Shown piece by piece: positions 1 through 11,200 of a stretch of DNA of 64,000 bases (positions within the stretch are counted from its first letter, which is position 1; each line of letters begins with the position of its first letter). The notes beneath the pieces are model-generated. The model was given only the letters and a program-made list of their open reading frames with translations. It did no database searches and had not been told where the DNA came from. This DNA is from Cloacibacterium caeni (GTDB lineage: Bacteria; Bacteroidota; Bacteroidia; Flavobacteriales; Weeksellaceae): contig NZ_OU015321.1 in assembly GCF_907163105.1 (NCBI RefSeq), positions 930,001 to 994,000 of the forward strand, in the 5' to 3' direction. The translations under genes and the position numbers were made by a program.

Positions 1-710
1 AAATCACTTCCGTCTGGTTCCAGATAAGCAGGCGTTTTTTCGTCTTTTAGATAGAAATATTTTGCTTTTTCGATGAGTTGGTTTTCAAAATCTTTTTCGC
101 CAACCGTTCTTGCCCAATCTATTGCAAAACTTAGCGCAAATGCCGTGTTCGGATGAACTCCTGTTCTATTGGGATACGTTTGTTTCGGTAAATATTCTTT
201 CCATAATTTTACGATTTCATCGGTGAGCGGTTTTAGATTTTGATGCCAAGTTTTCGCTTGTGGATTTTCCCAACTCGCCAATTCTGCATCTAATTGAAGC
301 AACCAAGCCCAACCATAAGTTCTCTCAAAACCTTTGGCTACTTGATATTTATTGAAATATTCTGCTTCGGTTTTTATTTTTTCGGCTTGAAAAGAACCAT
401 CCAAAATTTTAATAATCTCTTCTTTATTTTTGAGAAAAGGCTTGTCTTTGAGCAACTTTACCAGCATCCAATGTCCATGAACGGATGAATGCCAATCAAA
501 ACAGCCATAAAAGCTAGGATGCAATTCTTTGGGAGTTAGTTTTACATCAATTTCATTATTGATAACATGTGCGGTTTTATTGGGGTATTCTTGATTGATG
601 CAATGCACCGGTTTTTCAGATAATTGAAATGCGATTTCATCAGTAAGCGTGGGAATTTGCGCTGAAAAACTTAAAGAAAACAAAACGACAAAAAGACTTA
701 ATTTTTTCAT
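1..710 (-). CDS. DUF2891 family secreted protein, 3' end outside window
   Basis: Reading on the minus strand from the ATG at 710, an open frame continues off the left edge (about 236 residues seen). It opens with a signal peptide (MKKLSLFVVLFSLSFSAQ). The body matches my memory of the DUF2891 family: a Trp/His-rich helical-toroid type protein with SFYGCFDWHSSVHGHW and GFERTYGWAWLLQLDAEL. The function of the family is not known. The bihelical, sugar-hydrolase-like look suggests a periplasmic enzyme, but that is inference. It stands alone, convergent with nothing visible, and is followed upstream by the acyl-CoA dehydrogenase on the same strand about 90 bp away. Confidence 0.8.
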   Translation of the reverse strand, partial: MKKLSLFVVLFSLSFSAQIPTLTDEIAFQLSEKPVHCINQEYPNKTAHVINNEIDVKLTPKELHPSFYGCFDWHSSVHGHWMLVKLLKDKPFLKNKEEIIKILDGSFQAEKIKTEAEYFNKYQVAKGFERTYGWAWLLQLDAELASWENPQAKTWHQNLKPLTDEIVKLWKEYLPKQTYPNRTGVHPNTAFALSFAIDWARTVGEKDFENQLIEKAKYFYLKDEKTPAYLEPDGSD

Positions 711-800
711 TGAATAAATGTATGAAAATTTGATAAATATGAAAATAAAAAGTCGAACAATTGCTTGTCCGACTTTCATATTTTGAAAAGAATTTGCCAA

Positions 801-1943
801 TTATTTCTTAGCAATACTTCTAGAAATTACAATTTTCTGGATTTCTGAAGTTCCTTCGTAAATCTGAGTGATTTTAGCATCACGCATCATTCTTTCTACG
901 TGATATTCTTTTACATAACCGTAACCACCGTGAATTTGAACGGCTTCAACAGTAGTGTCCATAGCTACTTGAGAAGCGTATAGTTTTGCCATTGCTCCAG
1001 ATTCTGAAATATCAAGACCAGCATCTTTTTCAGCAGCAGCTTTATAACAAAGCATTCTTGCCGCCATAATATTTACGTGCATATCTGCTAATTTGAATGC
1101 AATTGCTTGGTGATTAATGATTTCTGTACCGAAAGCTTTTCTTTCTTTAGCATATTTAAGCGCCAATTCATAAGCTCCAGAAGCAATACCTAATGCTTGA
1201 GAAGCGATACCAATTCTACCACCATTAAGAACCGCCATTGCGAAATTGAAACCGAATCCATCTTCACCAATTCTGTTTTCCTTAGGAACTTTTACGTCGG
1301 TAAACATTAATGAATGTGTATCAGAACCTCTGATTCCTAATTTTTCTTCTTTTTTACCAATTACAAAACCTTCCCAACCTTTTTCTACTATGAAAGCATT
1401 GATTCCTTTGTGTTTTTTCTCTACATCAGTTTGTGCAATCACAATGTAATATTGAGCGTTTCCACCATTGGTAATCCAGTTTTTAGTACCGTTTAATAGA
1501 TAATGATCTCCCATATCTATTGCGGTTGTTTTTTGTGAAGTAGCATCCGAACCAGCTTCTGGTTCAGAAAGAGCAAAAGCACCGATGACTTCACCTTTTG
1601 CTAAAGGAACTAAATACTTTTGTTTTTGTTCTTCAGAAGCGAATTTTTCTAGACCAGCACAAACCAAAGAATTGTTTACTGACATTACTACAGCTGCAGA
1701 AGCGTCTACCTTTGCAATTTCTTCAATAGCTAAAACGTAAGAAACGCTGTCCATTCCTGCTCCACCGTATTTTGGGTCAACCATCATTCCTAGGAATCCT
1801 AATTCTCCCATTTTCTTTACTTGTTCATAAGGAAATTTCTGGTGTTCGTCTCTTTCTATTACGCCAGGCAAAAGTTCAGTCTGCGCGAAATCTCTCGCTG
1901 CTTGCTGAATCATCAGTTGTTCTTCTGTTAAATTAAAATCCAT
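801..1943 (-). CDS. acyl-CoA dehydrogenase (short/medium-chain type)
   Basis: The 380-residue length is typical of the family. It oxidises acyl-CoA to trans-2-enoyl-CoA with FAD, passing electrons to ETF, the first step of beta-oxidation. The N-terminal helical domain (about 1-115) is followed by the beta domain with FALSEPEAGSDA and NWITNGG, then the C-terminal helical domain. The catalytic Glu is E363 in IYEGTSEIQ, the position used by short/medium-chain enzymes. It is divergent from the acyl-CoA ligase at 2066, with 122 bp between them, so the two look like a small fatty-acid catabolism unit. A weak -7 element TATATTTA lies at 1975-1968. Confidence 0.93.
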   Translation of the reverse strand: MDFNLTEEQLMIQQAARDFAQTELLPGVIERDEHQKFPYEQVKKMGELGFLGMMVDPKYGGAGMDSVSYVLAIEEIAKVDASAAVVMSVNNSLVCAGLEKFASEEQKQKYLVPLAKGEVIGAFALSEPEAGSDATSQKTTAIDMGDHYLLNGTKNWITNGGNAQYYIVIAQTDVEKKHKGINAFIVEKGWEGFVIGKKEEKLGIRGSDTHSLMFTDVKVPKENRIGEDGFGFNFAMAVLNGGRIGIASQALGIASGAYELALKYAKERKAFGTEIINHQAIAFKLADMHVNIMAARMLCYKAAAEKDAGLDISESGAMAKLYASQVAMDTTVEAVQIHGGYGYVKEYHVERMMRDAKITQIYEGTSEIQKIVISRSIAKK

Positions 1944-2013
1944 TTTTTGTATTAAAATTAATTGGCGTAAATATACATTTTTTAGAGATTTTAACGAAAA
2001 TTGATATTAACTA

Positions 2014-2043
2014 TTTGTTAATTAAGAAAAAGTATTATTTTTA
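2014..2043 (+). promoter_or_regulatory. Bacteroidetes-type promoter of the acyl-CoA ligase gene
   Basis: TTTG at 2014-2017 and TATTTTTA at 2036-2043 are 18 bp apart, close to the Bacteroidetes -33 TTTG / -7 TAnnTTTG pattern. The predicted start would leave a leader of about 15-20 nt before the ATG at 2066. Confidence 0.5.
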
Positions 2044-2065
2044 CAAAAATCAAAAAACGTAAAGT

Positions 2066-3838
2066 ATGTCAGTTACAAGATTGTTTGACTTTGCTCATCA
2101 TGCGCTATACAAATTCCCGAAAGAGGATGCTTTGGTGACCAAATATAATGGAGTTTGGACAAAAACTTCTACAAAAGAATACGTAAGTCAAGGAAACAAA
2201 ATTTCCAGAGGACTGTTAAAATTAGGGATTAAACCGGGTGATAAAATCGGGCTAATTTCTACCAATAACCGCACAGAATGGTACATTATGGATTTGGGAA
2301 TTTTGCAAATTGGTGCAATAGATGTTCCGGTATATCCTACCATTTCTGTAGAAGATTATATCTATATCTTTAATAATGCGGAAATAAAATATGTTTTTGT
2401 TTCAGATAAAGATTTGTACGAAAAATTACTTCAAGTAAAACCTCAGGTAGAAAGTTTGAAAGGAATTTTTACCTTTGATGAAATTCCTGGAGCTGCAAAC
2501 TGGAAGGAAGTGCTCGATTTGGGAGAAAATGATGACAATCAACAAGAAGTAGAAGACATTGCTAAAACGATTCAACCAGATGATTTAGCGACTATAATTT
2601 ATACTTCTGGAACTACAGGTAGACCAAAAGGTGTAATGCTTACACACAGAAACATTGTAGCAAATGTGTTGGCTTGTGATCACATAATTCCTAGAAATTG
2701 GAAATTAGAATACACAGATATTAAAGTATTAAGCTTTTTACCTATCTGTCATATTCTTGAGAGAATGATTTCTTATCTATTTATGTACAACGGTTTTTCG
2801 ATTCACTTTGCAGAAAGTATTGATAAAATTGGGGATAACGTAAAAGAAGTGAAACCTCATTACATGACGGTAGTACCAAGATTGGTAGAAAAAGTATATG
2901 ATAAAATTGTAGACAAAGGAGCTGCAGCTGGTGGTTTAAAAACCAAAATTTTCTATTGGGCATTGTCATTGCTTGAGAATTATGACATGAAGAAGCCTAA
3001 ATCTCTAAAACACAGAATTGCAGATAAATTGGTATTCTCTAAATGGAGAGAAGGTTTAGGAGGCAATATGATTACTTTAGTAAGTGGTTCTGCTGCCCTA
3101 TCTACCAAACTGAATAGAAGTTTCCACGGAGCGGGAATTCCTATTTTAGAAGGATATGGACTTACAGAAACCTCTCCAGTAATTGCGGTAAACTCTTTCG
3201 AAAGAGTGAAAATAGGAACCGTAGGTCACGTTTTAGACAACTTAGATGTAAAAATCCAAGCAGATGGAGAAATCACCGTAAAAGGACCTTCTGTTTTCCA
3301 AGGATATTATAAAGACGAGGAAAAAACCAAAGAAGCATTTACAGAAGATGGTTACTTCATGACGGGAGACATCGGTCATATAGATGCAGAAGGTTTCTTA
3401 CACATTACAGACCGTAAAAAAGAAATGTTCAAAACTTCTGGTGGTAAATATGTTGCGCCTCAAGTTTTAGAAAATTTAGCAAAAGGTTCTAAATTTATCG
3501 AACAAATTATGGTAGTAGGCGACGGCGAAAAAATGCCGTGCGCTTTAGTACAACCAGACTATGCATTTGCAAAACTTTGGGCAGAGAGAAAACACCTTAA
3601 AATAGGTAAAACTCCAGAAGAAATGGCGAATTCTCCTGAGCTAAAAGCAAGAATTATGAAAGATATTAATTTGCTGAATGCTACTTTAGGAAAATGGGAG
3701 CAAATCAAGAAAATAGAGCTTACTCCTACGCTCTGGACGATTGAAGATGGATTGCTTACTCCAACGATGAAACTAAAACGTAAAGCAATAAAAGAAAAAT
3801 TCTTCAATCTTTACGAAAAATTATACGACAGAGCATAA
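2066..3838 (+). CDS. long-chain fatty acid--CoA ligase (AMP-forming)
   Basis: A 590-residue ANL-superfamily enzyme that activates fatty acids to acyl-CoA via acyl-adenylate. Visible motifs are the P-loop YTSGTTGRPKGVMLTH (about 178-193), EGYGLTETSP in the middle, MTGDIGHIDAEG (substrate-binding Asp), and the hinge DRKKEMFKTSGGKYVAPQ near 450. The length and hinge fit FadD15/FAA-type long-chain ligases found throughout Bacteroidetes rather than E. coli FadD. It is divergent from the acyl-CoA dehydrogenase and ends at a strong terminator, so it is monocistronic. Confidence 0.93.
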   Translation: MSVTRLFDFAHHALYKFPKEDALVTKYNGVWTKTSTKEYVSQGNKISRGLLKLGIKPGDKIGLISTNNRTEWYIMDLGILQIGAIDVPVYPTISVEDYIYIFNNAEIKYVFVSDKDLYEKLLQVKPQVESLKGIFTFDEIPGAANWKEVLDLGENDDNQQEVEDIAKTIQPDDLATIIYTSGTTGRPKGVMLTHRNIVANVLACDHIIPRNWKLEYTDIKVLSFLPICHILERMISYLFMYNGFSIHFAESIDKIGDNVKEVKPHYMTVVPRLVEKVYDKIVDKGAAAGGLKTKIFYWALSLLENYDMKKPKSLKHRIADKLVFSKWREGLGGNMITLVSGSAALSTKLNRSFHGAGIPILEGYGLTETSPVIAVNSFERVKIGTVGHVLDNLDVKIQADGEITVKGPSVFQGYYKDEEKTKEAFTEDGYFMTGDIGHIDAEGFLHITDRKKEMFKTSGGKYVAPQVLENLAKGSKFIEQIMVVGDGEKMPCALVQPDYAFAKLWAERKHLKIGKTPEEMANSPELKARIMKDINLLNATLGKWEQIKKIELTPTLWTIEDGLLTPTMKLKRKAIKEKFFNLYEKLYDRA

Positions 3839-3841
3839 ATC

Positions 3842-3875
3842 AAAAAAGACCTCCCATTTTAGGAGGTCTTTTTTT
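3842..3875. terminator. bidirectional rho-independent terminator
   Basis: Stem AGACCTCC (3847-3854) pairs with GGAGGTCT (3862-3869), flanked by A-run and T-run. It serves both the acyl-CoA ligase (plus) and the convergent DUF2147 gene (minus), whose stop codon lies inside it. Confidence 0.88.
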
Positions 3876-4317
3876 AGGCTACTTTTTTAAAAGATATAGA
3901 TTTTCCTATCCATTCTACCTTCCAGAAACCGCGAACTTTTAAGATTCCATTTTGGAGCAATTTAGCACAAGAACTCCAATATCTACCGCTAGAAGCGTCA
4001 TAAATTTTTCCATTAACCCATTCTTTTTTCTGAGCATCATAGCGCAATCCATCTAAAATTTCCATGCCAAGAATTTTTCTATTTCTCAATGCAGGATTGG
4101 GATTATTCGTATCTAAAGATAAATGCATGGGCGTTTTGCTTTCGCTCAAAAGATGATTAAACCAAAGAACCTTGGCTTTAAATTGATTATTGACTTTATA
4201 GACTTCTACTTTTACACTATTATCTGTGCTCATCCAAGTTCCCAAAAGATCATCGGGATTTATGGCACTTACTTTTCCAAAAAATAAGAATAAAAAAATA
4301 AATAATATTCTGCTCAT
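3874..4317 (-). CDS. DUF2147 domain secreted protein
   Basis: 147 residues with an N-terminal signal peptide (MSRILFIFLFLFFGKVSA). The body fits the DUF2147 family: an early LLGTWMSTD stretch, then RNRKILGMEIL, YDAQKKEWVNGKIYDASSGRYWSS and a C-terminal VRGFWKVEWIGKS. Members are small periplasmic or outer-membrane-associated beta proteins of unknown function, often near envelope genes. The next minus-strand gene ends 162 bp upstream behind its own terminator, so this is probably monocistronic. Confidence 0.82.
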   Translation of the reverse strand: MSRILFIFLFLFFGKVSAINPDDLLGTWMSTDNSVKVEVYKVNNQFKAKVLWFNHLLSESKTPMHLSLDTNNPNPALRNRKILGMEILDGLRYDAQKKEWVNGKIYDASSGRYWSSCAKLLQNGILKVRGFWKVEWIGKSISFKKVA

Positions 4318-4429
4318 GACTTTATATTTTTAAGGTGATGGTGTTGTTTTTAATTTTTTGTAAAGATGTAAAAGTCAAGGGTAAAAATATTTACAGAATT
4401 TTGAAGAGGATTTTCAAAATTTTTAGACA

Positions 4430-4455
4430 AAAAAAACCTCAATTTCTTGAGGTTT
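4430..4455 (-). terminator. rho-independent terminator after the holin-like gene
   Basis: AAACCTCAA (4434-4442) pairs with TTGAGGTTT (4447-4455). On the minus strand the hairpin is followed by a run of T, so it ends the transcript carrying the gene at 4480-4824. Confidence 0.8.
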
Positions 4456-4479
4456 GCATCATATTTAAAATGAAATGAA

Positions 4480-4824
4480 TTATTCTTTGCTGATGAAGAT
4501 GCTTTCTAAAACAGAAGTGATAATGGATAATGCCACACTAAAAATAAGTGCCCACCAGAATCCATCTATCTGAATGCCGTCTGTAAAATGGTCTGCCAAT
4601 AGTATTATGATGGCATTAATGACCAAAGCAAATAATCCTAAAGTTAAAAGCGTAATCGGAAAAGAAAATAAATGCAAAATAGGTTTTACAAATAAATTCA
4701 AAAGTCCTAATACAATGGCAAAAATAATCGCTGCAGAAAAAGTAGTAACGTGTACTCCACTGAGAACATTGGGCAATAAATAAGCCACAACAGCGGTAAT
4801 AATAAGTTTAATAATTGTGTTCAT
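4480..4824 (-). CDS. phage holin family 4 / DUF360-type membrane protein
   Basis: 114 residues with three to four hydrophobic segments and the family pattern AAIIFAIVLGLLNLFVKPILHLFSFPITLLTLGLFALVINAIIILLADHFTDG. The F-KPIL--FSFPIT-LT-GLF-LVINA core is the signature of the family (Phage_holin_4_2). Despite the name, chromosomal members are inner-membrane proteins of unknown function. It lies 28 bp downstream of the 130-residue membrane protein gene, so the two are probably transcribed together. Confidence 0.85.
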   Translation of the reverse strand: MNTIIKLIITAVVAYLLPNVLSGVHVTTFSAAIIFAIVLGLLNLFVKPILHLFSFPITLLTLGLFALVINAIIILLADHFTDGIQIDGFWWALIFSVALSIITSVLESIFISKE

Positions 4825-4852
4825 AATTTGGTATTTATAAGAGTAAATTTAG

Positions 4853-5245
4853 TTATTTTTTTGAAATTTTGCGATTTATTTTTACTTCTTTTATTTCAGA
4901 AATGAGCCATTCTTCTAACTGAATAATGAAGTGATTTCTCACCAAAACCATTTTGCAGATATAAATCATCGCTCCAAAAACAAAAGCGAGAATTATGGAT
5001 AGCCATCCCAAACTCGTAGAAATATTCCAGCGCTGTTCATCATTAAGCACAAGATGTAATTTTTGGGCGACTGTATCTAAAAATATTTTATAATGAAGCA
5101 AGCTTTCAAGCAAAAGTCCAATTCCCAAGAATAAAAAGACCAATGCAAATAACCAAGATATTCCCCAAACAATGAAGATAAAATAAGTGTTTCCAGAAAC
5201 AGAAGGTTGCTGGTCTAAAATGCTTTGTAGTTGTTTGATTTTCAT
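4853..5245 (-). CDS. hypothetical inner-membrane protein
   Basis: 130 residues. I recognise no family. Two hydrophobic segments (about 25-50 and 75-98) are separated by a polar stretch, and the C-terminus is basic (EVKINRKISKK), suggesting cytoplasmic ends. It starts 2 bp after the stop of the giant surface-protein gene, so translational coupling with that gene is likely. Whether it helps export or anchoring of the adhesin is speculation. Confidence 0.65.
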   Translation of the reverse strand: MKIKQLQSILDQQPSVSGNTYFIFIVWGISWLFALVFLFLGIGLLLESLLHYKIFLDTVAQKLHLVLNDEQRWNISTSLGWLSIILAFVFGAMIYICKMVLVRNHFIIQLEEWLISEIKEVKINRKISKK

Positions 5246-5247
5246 CT

Positions 5248-8200
5248 TTAATTTCTGTTTTTAATCAATAAATTTCCTGTGAGCACTCTACCATCTGATA
5301 GTTTGATGACATAGAAATAATTATCGGTCGGTAAAGGTCTACCTGCTAATTTCCCGTTCCATTCAAATGAAGAGGCAATCACGGTTTGAAGCACGATTTC
5401 ACCATGACGATTAAATACTTGTACAGTAGAACCTTTATAAACTTCTATACCCTCTATTTTCCAAGTATCATTCACGTGGTCACCATTAGGAGTAATAACG
5501 TGAGGAATATCAAAAATAGTAAAAGAACCTTGTGTAATGCTGCAAATTTTACCTTTAATTCTTACATATACAGAGTGTACTCCATTATTTAAATTAGAGA
5601 ATAGGTTGTTATTTTGCCAATGAATTCCATCTAAAGAATATTCATAAGCATTATTAGATTCCATGATGATAATCGCGGTATCATTCGTAATATTGATCGT
5701 CGCAATTTTCGGAATCACAGGAGAAATAATTTGAGTAGAAGTTCTAAAACTACAACCTGAAGCATTGGTAACTTTTACCGCATAATTTCCTGTATTTGTA
5801 GGCTTAATCCATTGTTGGTCACTGTAGAATTTACCATTATAGGTCCATTCGTATTGCGTATATCCACTTCCTGCATCGAGAGTGATAGTATTAGCCGAAC
5901 AAATTTCAATTTCTTTTGGTAATTCCACCGTTGGAACTTCATTCAAAATGAATGAAAGTTTCACCATTTTATCACAGCCTTTAGAAGTAGAAATATTAAC
6001 ATAGATATCTGTATTTCCTAAAGCGATGGAATACGTAGAAATCGTATTGATGACTTGCATTTTGGCATCATAATATTTGAATTGATATCCAGAAGTATTC
6101 GCAAGAAGTTTAGATTCATATTGGGTAAGATTGATGACTTCTTTTTTATCATTTCCTAAGTCACAGAGTTTTTCCAGATAATCATTGGCCACAATAGTAG
6201 ATGCAACTAAACTCACCGTCACAGGAGTTCTGCTCACACTTTCACAATTATTAAGCGTTTGAGTGGCATAATAAGTTTTAGCATCTTCTAAAACGGTAGA
6301 ACTCGGCAATACACTTCCTCCAGAAACGGCGTCATACCATTTTATTTGATTTCCTGTAATAGTAATTTTACTTAGGTTGGCATTTTCACTAATACAGAAA
6401 GTTTGATGTGCATCAGAAGTTGGCGCAGTAGTTTGAAAAATAATTACTGAAACTGGAATTCTCTCTCCTTCGCAATCCCCTATTTTTTGTGAAACGTAAT
6501 ACGTATTGCCATTAGTTAAAAGAGTATTCGCATTTAAAACATTTCCTCCAGTCAAAGAATCGTACCAAGTAAGATGATTTCCGGTAGCTAAAAGATTAGA
6601 AATTTTAGCATTATCTTGAATACAAAATTCTTGTTTTGATGGTGCTGTTGGTTTTGGCGTTGGATTTACAAAGGTATCAATGGTCACTTCGGTCACTTCT
6701 GAAATACAACCTTTACTGTTTTGAATTAAAACTTTGTACTGGTTAGGACTCAGATTTTTAAAAATATTTGAAGTTTGCCAAGTGAGACCGTTGTCAATAC
6801 TGAATTTTGCGCCAGAATTGGTTACTGTAATACTTGCACTAGCATTTAAACAATCAATTTGTTGCACAGTAACAGTTGGCAATGGTGGATAATCCGTAGG
6901 TTTATTAATAGTGACACTCACCGAATTAGATTCGCAACCTATGGCATTTTTCACTTTAATCAAATAAGTTCCAGGTGCTAAATTTCCTGATGTAGAATTA
7001 GATGAATAGGTCTTTCCATCATCAAAACTGTATTCAGCAGCAGAATCGGTAATCGTAATGTTTCCAAATGCATTGGTGCAAGATAAAGGTTGACTTACCG
7101 TATATTTTGGGGGCTTCGGTGCATCTGAAGGAGCATTAATAACTGCTAAAACTTTTTCAGATGGACAATCTGCACCAATTTTTATTCTTAAATAATAACT
7201 ACCACTAGGCAATGACATGGAAGAAGAATTTACCCAAGTTTTTCCATCATCAAAACTATATTCATTAGCTGTAGTGGTAATTTTAATAGAACCCATATTA
7301 GAGCTACATCCTGTAGGATGAGTTACGATGAATTTTGGGGTTTCTGTTATATTGGGTTTAGCAATAACCGTTACAGAAGAAATGAAAGAAATACATCCTG
7401 CAGCATCTTTAATCATCAAATCATAAGTTCCAGGACCAAGATTTTTAGCCTCATTAGAAGAAGTGAAAGTAACGCCTTTGTCAAAGCTATAGAGCGCTGC
7501 TGGTGTAGTAATGGTAATGCTTCCAAGAGGATTACTACAGTCTGGTTGAGTCACTGTATATTGTGGAGCTGGCAAATCTGAAGGTTTCTGAATGACTACT
7601 TTTTCGGCTTCAGAAGTACATCCGTTTTTACTTCTGTATTTAATGTAATAAGTTCCGGGAAGTAAATCTGTTTTAGTATTTCCATAGATATAACTCAAGC
7701 CATTGTCAAAACTATAACTGTCACCATCAGAAGTAATGGTGATACTTCCCGTAGAAACACTACAGGTAGGCTGTGTTGCAGTATATGTAGGTGCAGTAAT
7801 AAGAACTCCAGAATCTAAATTGACTACAGTGGTGAGAGATTCACAACTGTAAGAATTTGATTTTATTTTGATGATATAAGTTCCTGCACCTAAATTAGTT
7901 TTGGTATTGACGGAAGACCAACTAGCACCATCGTTAAAACTATAGCTGGAAGCAGTGGTATTAATGGTAATGCTTCCATCGGTAACGCCACAAGCCGAAG
8001 GTTGTTTCACCGTAACTAAAGGTGCTGCAGGAATAGAAGGTGGAGAGATTACATAAGCATAAGAAGCATTTGAAATACAACCTTGTGCATTTTTTGTTAA
8101 AATATAATAAGAGCCACCAGATAAATTGGCTTTGCTATTATCAGTAGTCCATGTTTTTCCATTATCATAACTGTATTGGTCTGCAGGTGTATTAATATAA

Positions 8201-11200
8201 ATGGTTCCGTAAGGGCTACTACAAGTAGGTTGTACCACACTTACTCTAGGAGATTGTGTAAAATACTCTTTAATATAAACATAATAAGGATAAGACACAC
8301 ATCCTAAATCATTCTTGATAACAATAGAATAACTTCCAGGAGAAGGTGTCGTAAGTATAGGATTCGTTGTAAAAGTTTTTCCTCCATCAAAACTATATTG
8401 AGAAGCTGAAGTTCCGATGCTTATACTTCCACTTTTTCCACAGCTAGGCTGAACTACTTTTACTATAGGTTTTGGTAAAAAATATTCTATGATATTTACA
8501 TACAATCCATAAGCATAGGAAGTACATCCTTTAGCATTTTTGATGACGAGGTAATAGTTTCCGCTTTTAAGTCCGGTTAATTTTGGGTTAGTAGTCCATG
8601 TACTTCCTCCGTCAAAACTATATTGGTCTGCAACAGTAGCAATGGTAATAGAACCTGTATTTCCACAAGTAGGTTGCACTACAGAATAATCTGGTCTATC
8701 TAAATAAAACTCATTGAGGTAAACACTTGAATAATATGAGGTACAACCTAAACTATTTTTTATTCTTGGGTTATAATATCCTGCTTTTAAATTGGTAAAA
8801 GTATTAGAGGTACTCCAAGTATTACCACCATCTATGCTGTAAAAATCAGAAACAGTTGTAAAGGTAATACTACCTCCTACTCCACAAGTTGGTTGCGTAG
8901 AGGTAAATTTAGGTTCTGGTAAGTGAAATTCTTTTAGATATACAGTATTGTGATTAGAAATACAGCCGTTTTTATCTTTTGTTTGAACGTAATAATAACC
9001 ATCAGGTAAATTAGTAAAACTATTGGTTGTGACCCAAGTAGACCCTCCATTGATACTATAAAAATCTGAAACGGTATCTATTATAATGCTACCATTAGTC
9101 CCACAAGAAGGTTGGGTAACGGTAACTTTTGGCATGTATGAATTTTCAGAATCTAAATAAACAAATTGTGTTTCTGATAAACATCCATTTTTATTTTTAA
9201 TCACAAGATAATAATAACCTTCTTTAAGTGGACTAAATACGGGATTAGTACTCCAAGTATAGCCACCATCAATACTATAAGAATCTGCAACGGTATTAAA
9301 TTTTATACTTCCTATATTGCCACAACTTGGATTAATGACTTCATAATCAGGATTAGGCAATCTGGGATTCATAATTTGTACATAAACATCGTTTGAAATA
9401 CAACCGTCTGCAGATTTTATTCTCAGTGAGTACGAACTATAACTATTTAAATTATTAAGGGTGTTGCTGGTACCCCACGTATTACCACCATCAAAGCTAT
9501 ATTCTTTGGCCACAGTATTGATAGTGATACTTCCTTTGGTATCACAGGTAGGCTGTACTACGGTATAATCAGTTAAAGGAATGTTAGGATTATTAAGATA
9601 AATATAATTGGTCTGGGAGACACACCCTAAATTATTTTTAACGAGTACTTGATAAGAACCAGGAGGTAGACTTTTCTGATTAACAGTAGTCCATGTGGCT
9701 CCTCCATCAAAACTATAAAAATCATTTAAAGTATTTACGGTGATAGTTCCATTAGTAGTACAAGTAGGTTGAACTAAAGTAATATAAGGACTGTCTAAGT
9801 ATGGGGTATTAATGTAAACCCAATTTTTTTGAGATAAACATCCATTCTCATCTTTTACCTGAATTTGATAACTGCCCGGTTTTAAATCATCTTTTTGGTT
9901 TGTAGTCAACCAAGTGACGCCACCATCAAAACTGAATTCTTTTCCTGGAGTATTGATGATAATGCTACCATCTATACCACAGACAGGATGTATAATTTCA
10001 TAATCAGGATACATCTCAGAATAATCATTCAAATAAACATATTGGTAGTCTGATAAGCATCCTAAATTATTTTTAAAAGCAATAGAATAGGTTCCCGGCG
10101 AAAGATTGCTAAGAGTATTGCTGGTAACCCATGTTGTTCCTCCGTCAAACGTATATAAATCTCCTTGATTTTCTATAGTAATAGAACCTTTGGTGTTACA
10201 AGCTGGTCTTACAAAAGTGTACTGTGGATATCCTAGAGATACACCATAGATATAGACATTATTAATATAAGACAGACAACCATTAATATCTTTGGTCATA
10301 ATTTTATAAATACCTGGATCTAGACCATTTTGTGTATTACTGGTTCCCCAAGTTGCGCCACCATCAAAACTATAATAAGCAGCGGGTGTAGTAATGGTAA
10401 TACTTCCTTTATCTCCGCAAAAAAGAGGTTCTTTATAAGTGTAATTAGGGTATGTAGAAGCAGGTAAGACGATGGTCACAAGTTGAGCGTAAGAAATACA
10501 GCCATTTACCGTTTTTATTTTCACTTTATAGGTTCCTGGATATACATTAGACAATGTATTGTTCTTCACCCAAGTAACTCCATTGTCAAAACTGTATTCA
10601 GAGGCAGGCGAAGTCACTTTAATTTCACCAGTAGAACTATTACAGCTCGGCTGTTTCACTTCTAACGTTGGCAAAACTGCAGTTTGAGACGCCTCTATCA
10701 CTGCGCTTCCCGTATTGACACATCCATAAGAATCGGTTACGGTAACACTATAAGTACCAATAGCGTTTACTGTAATGCTTTGGGTCTTTTCGCCAGTGTT
10801 CCATAGATATGAACTTCCTGCAGATGCAGTAAGAACAGTGCTTCCTGAACAAACATTAAGTATCCCAGAAATATTTACAGTAGGGTTTTTAACCTCTACA
10901 TTGGCATGAATGATTTTAAAACAACTCTCACTCTTACTAACTCTTACATAGATAGTAGCTGAAGGAGAATTAAAACTGGTGTAATTGGTTATACTGTTAA
11001 TATTTGAAAAAGCATCATTATAATTTTTAAAGTAGCTAAAACTCAGTCCTGAAGTTGATGAAACCAAATTACTCTCTAAATCCGATAAATTAAATACTTC
11101 TGTGCCATCACCATTGGTATCACATCGATATATTTTTGCGCTTTGTAAATCAATAGTACAGTCTGAGCTACAGTTCATAAAAGAAATATCCCAACCAGGA

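Noticed and set aside
7318-7581. Plus-strand frames inside the giant adhesin (also 10483-10665 and 12145-12390)
   Set aside because: Antisense shadows of a repeat-rich gene with no independent features.
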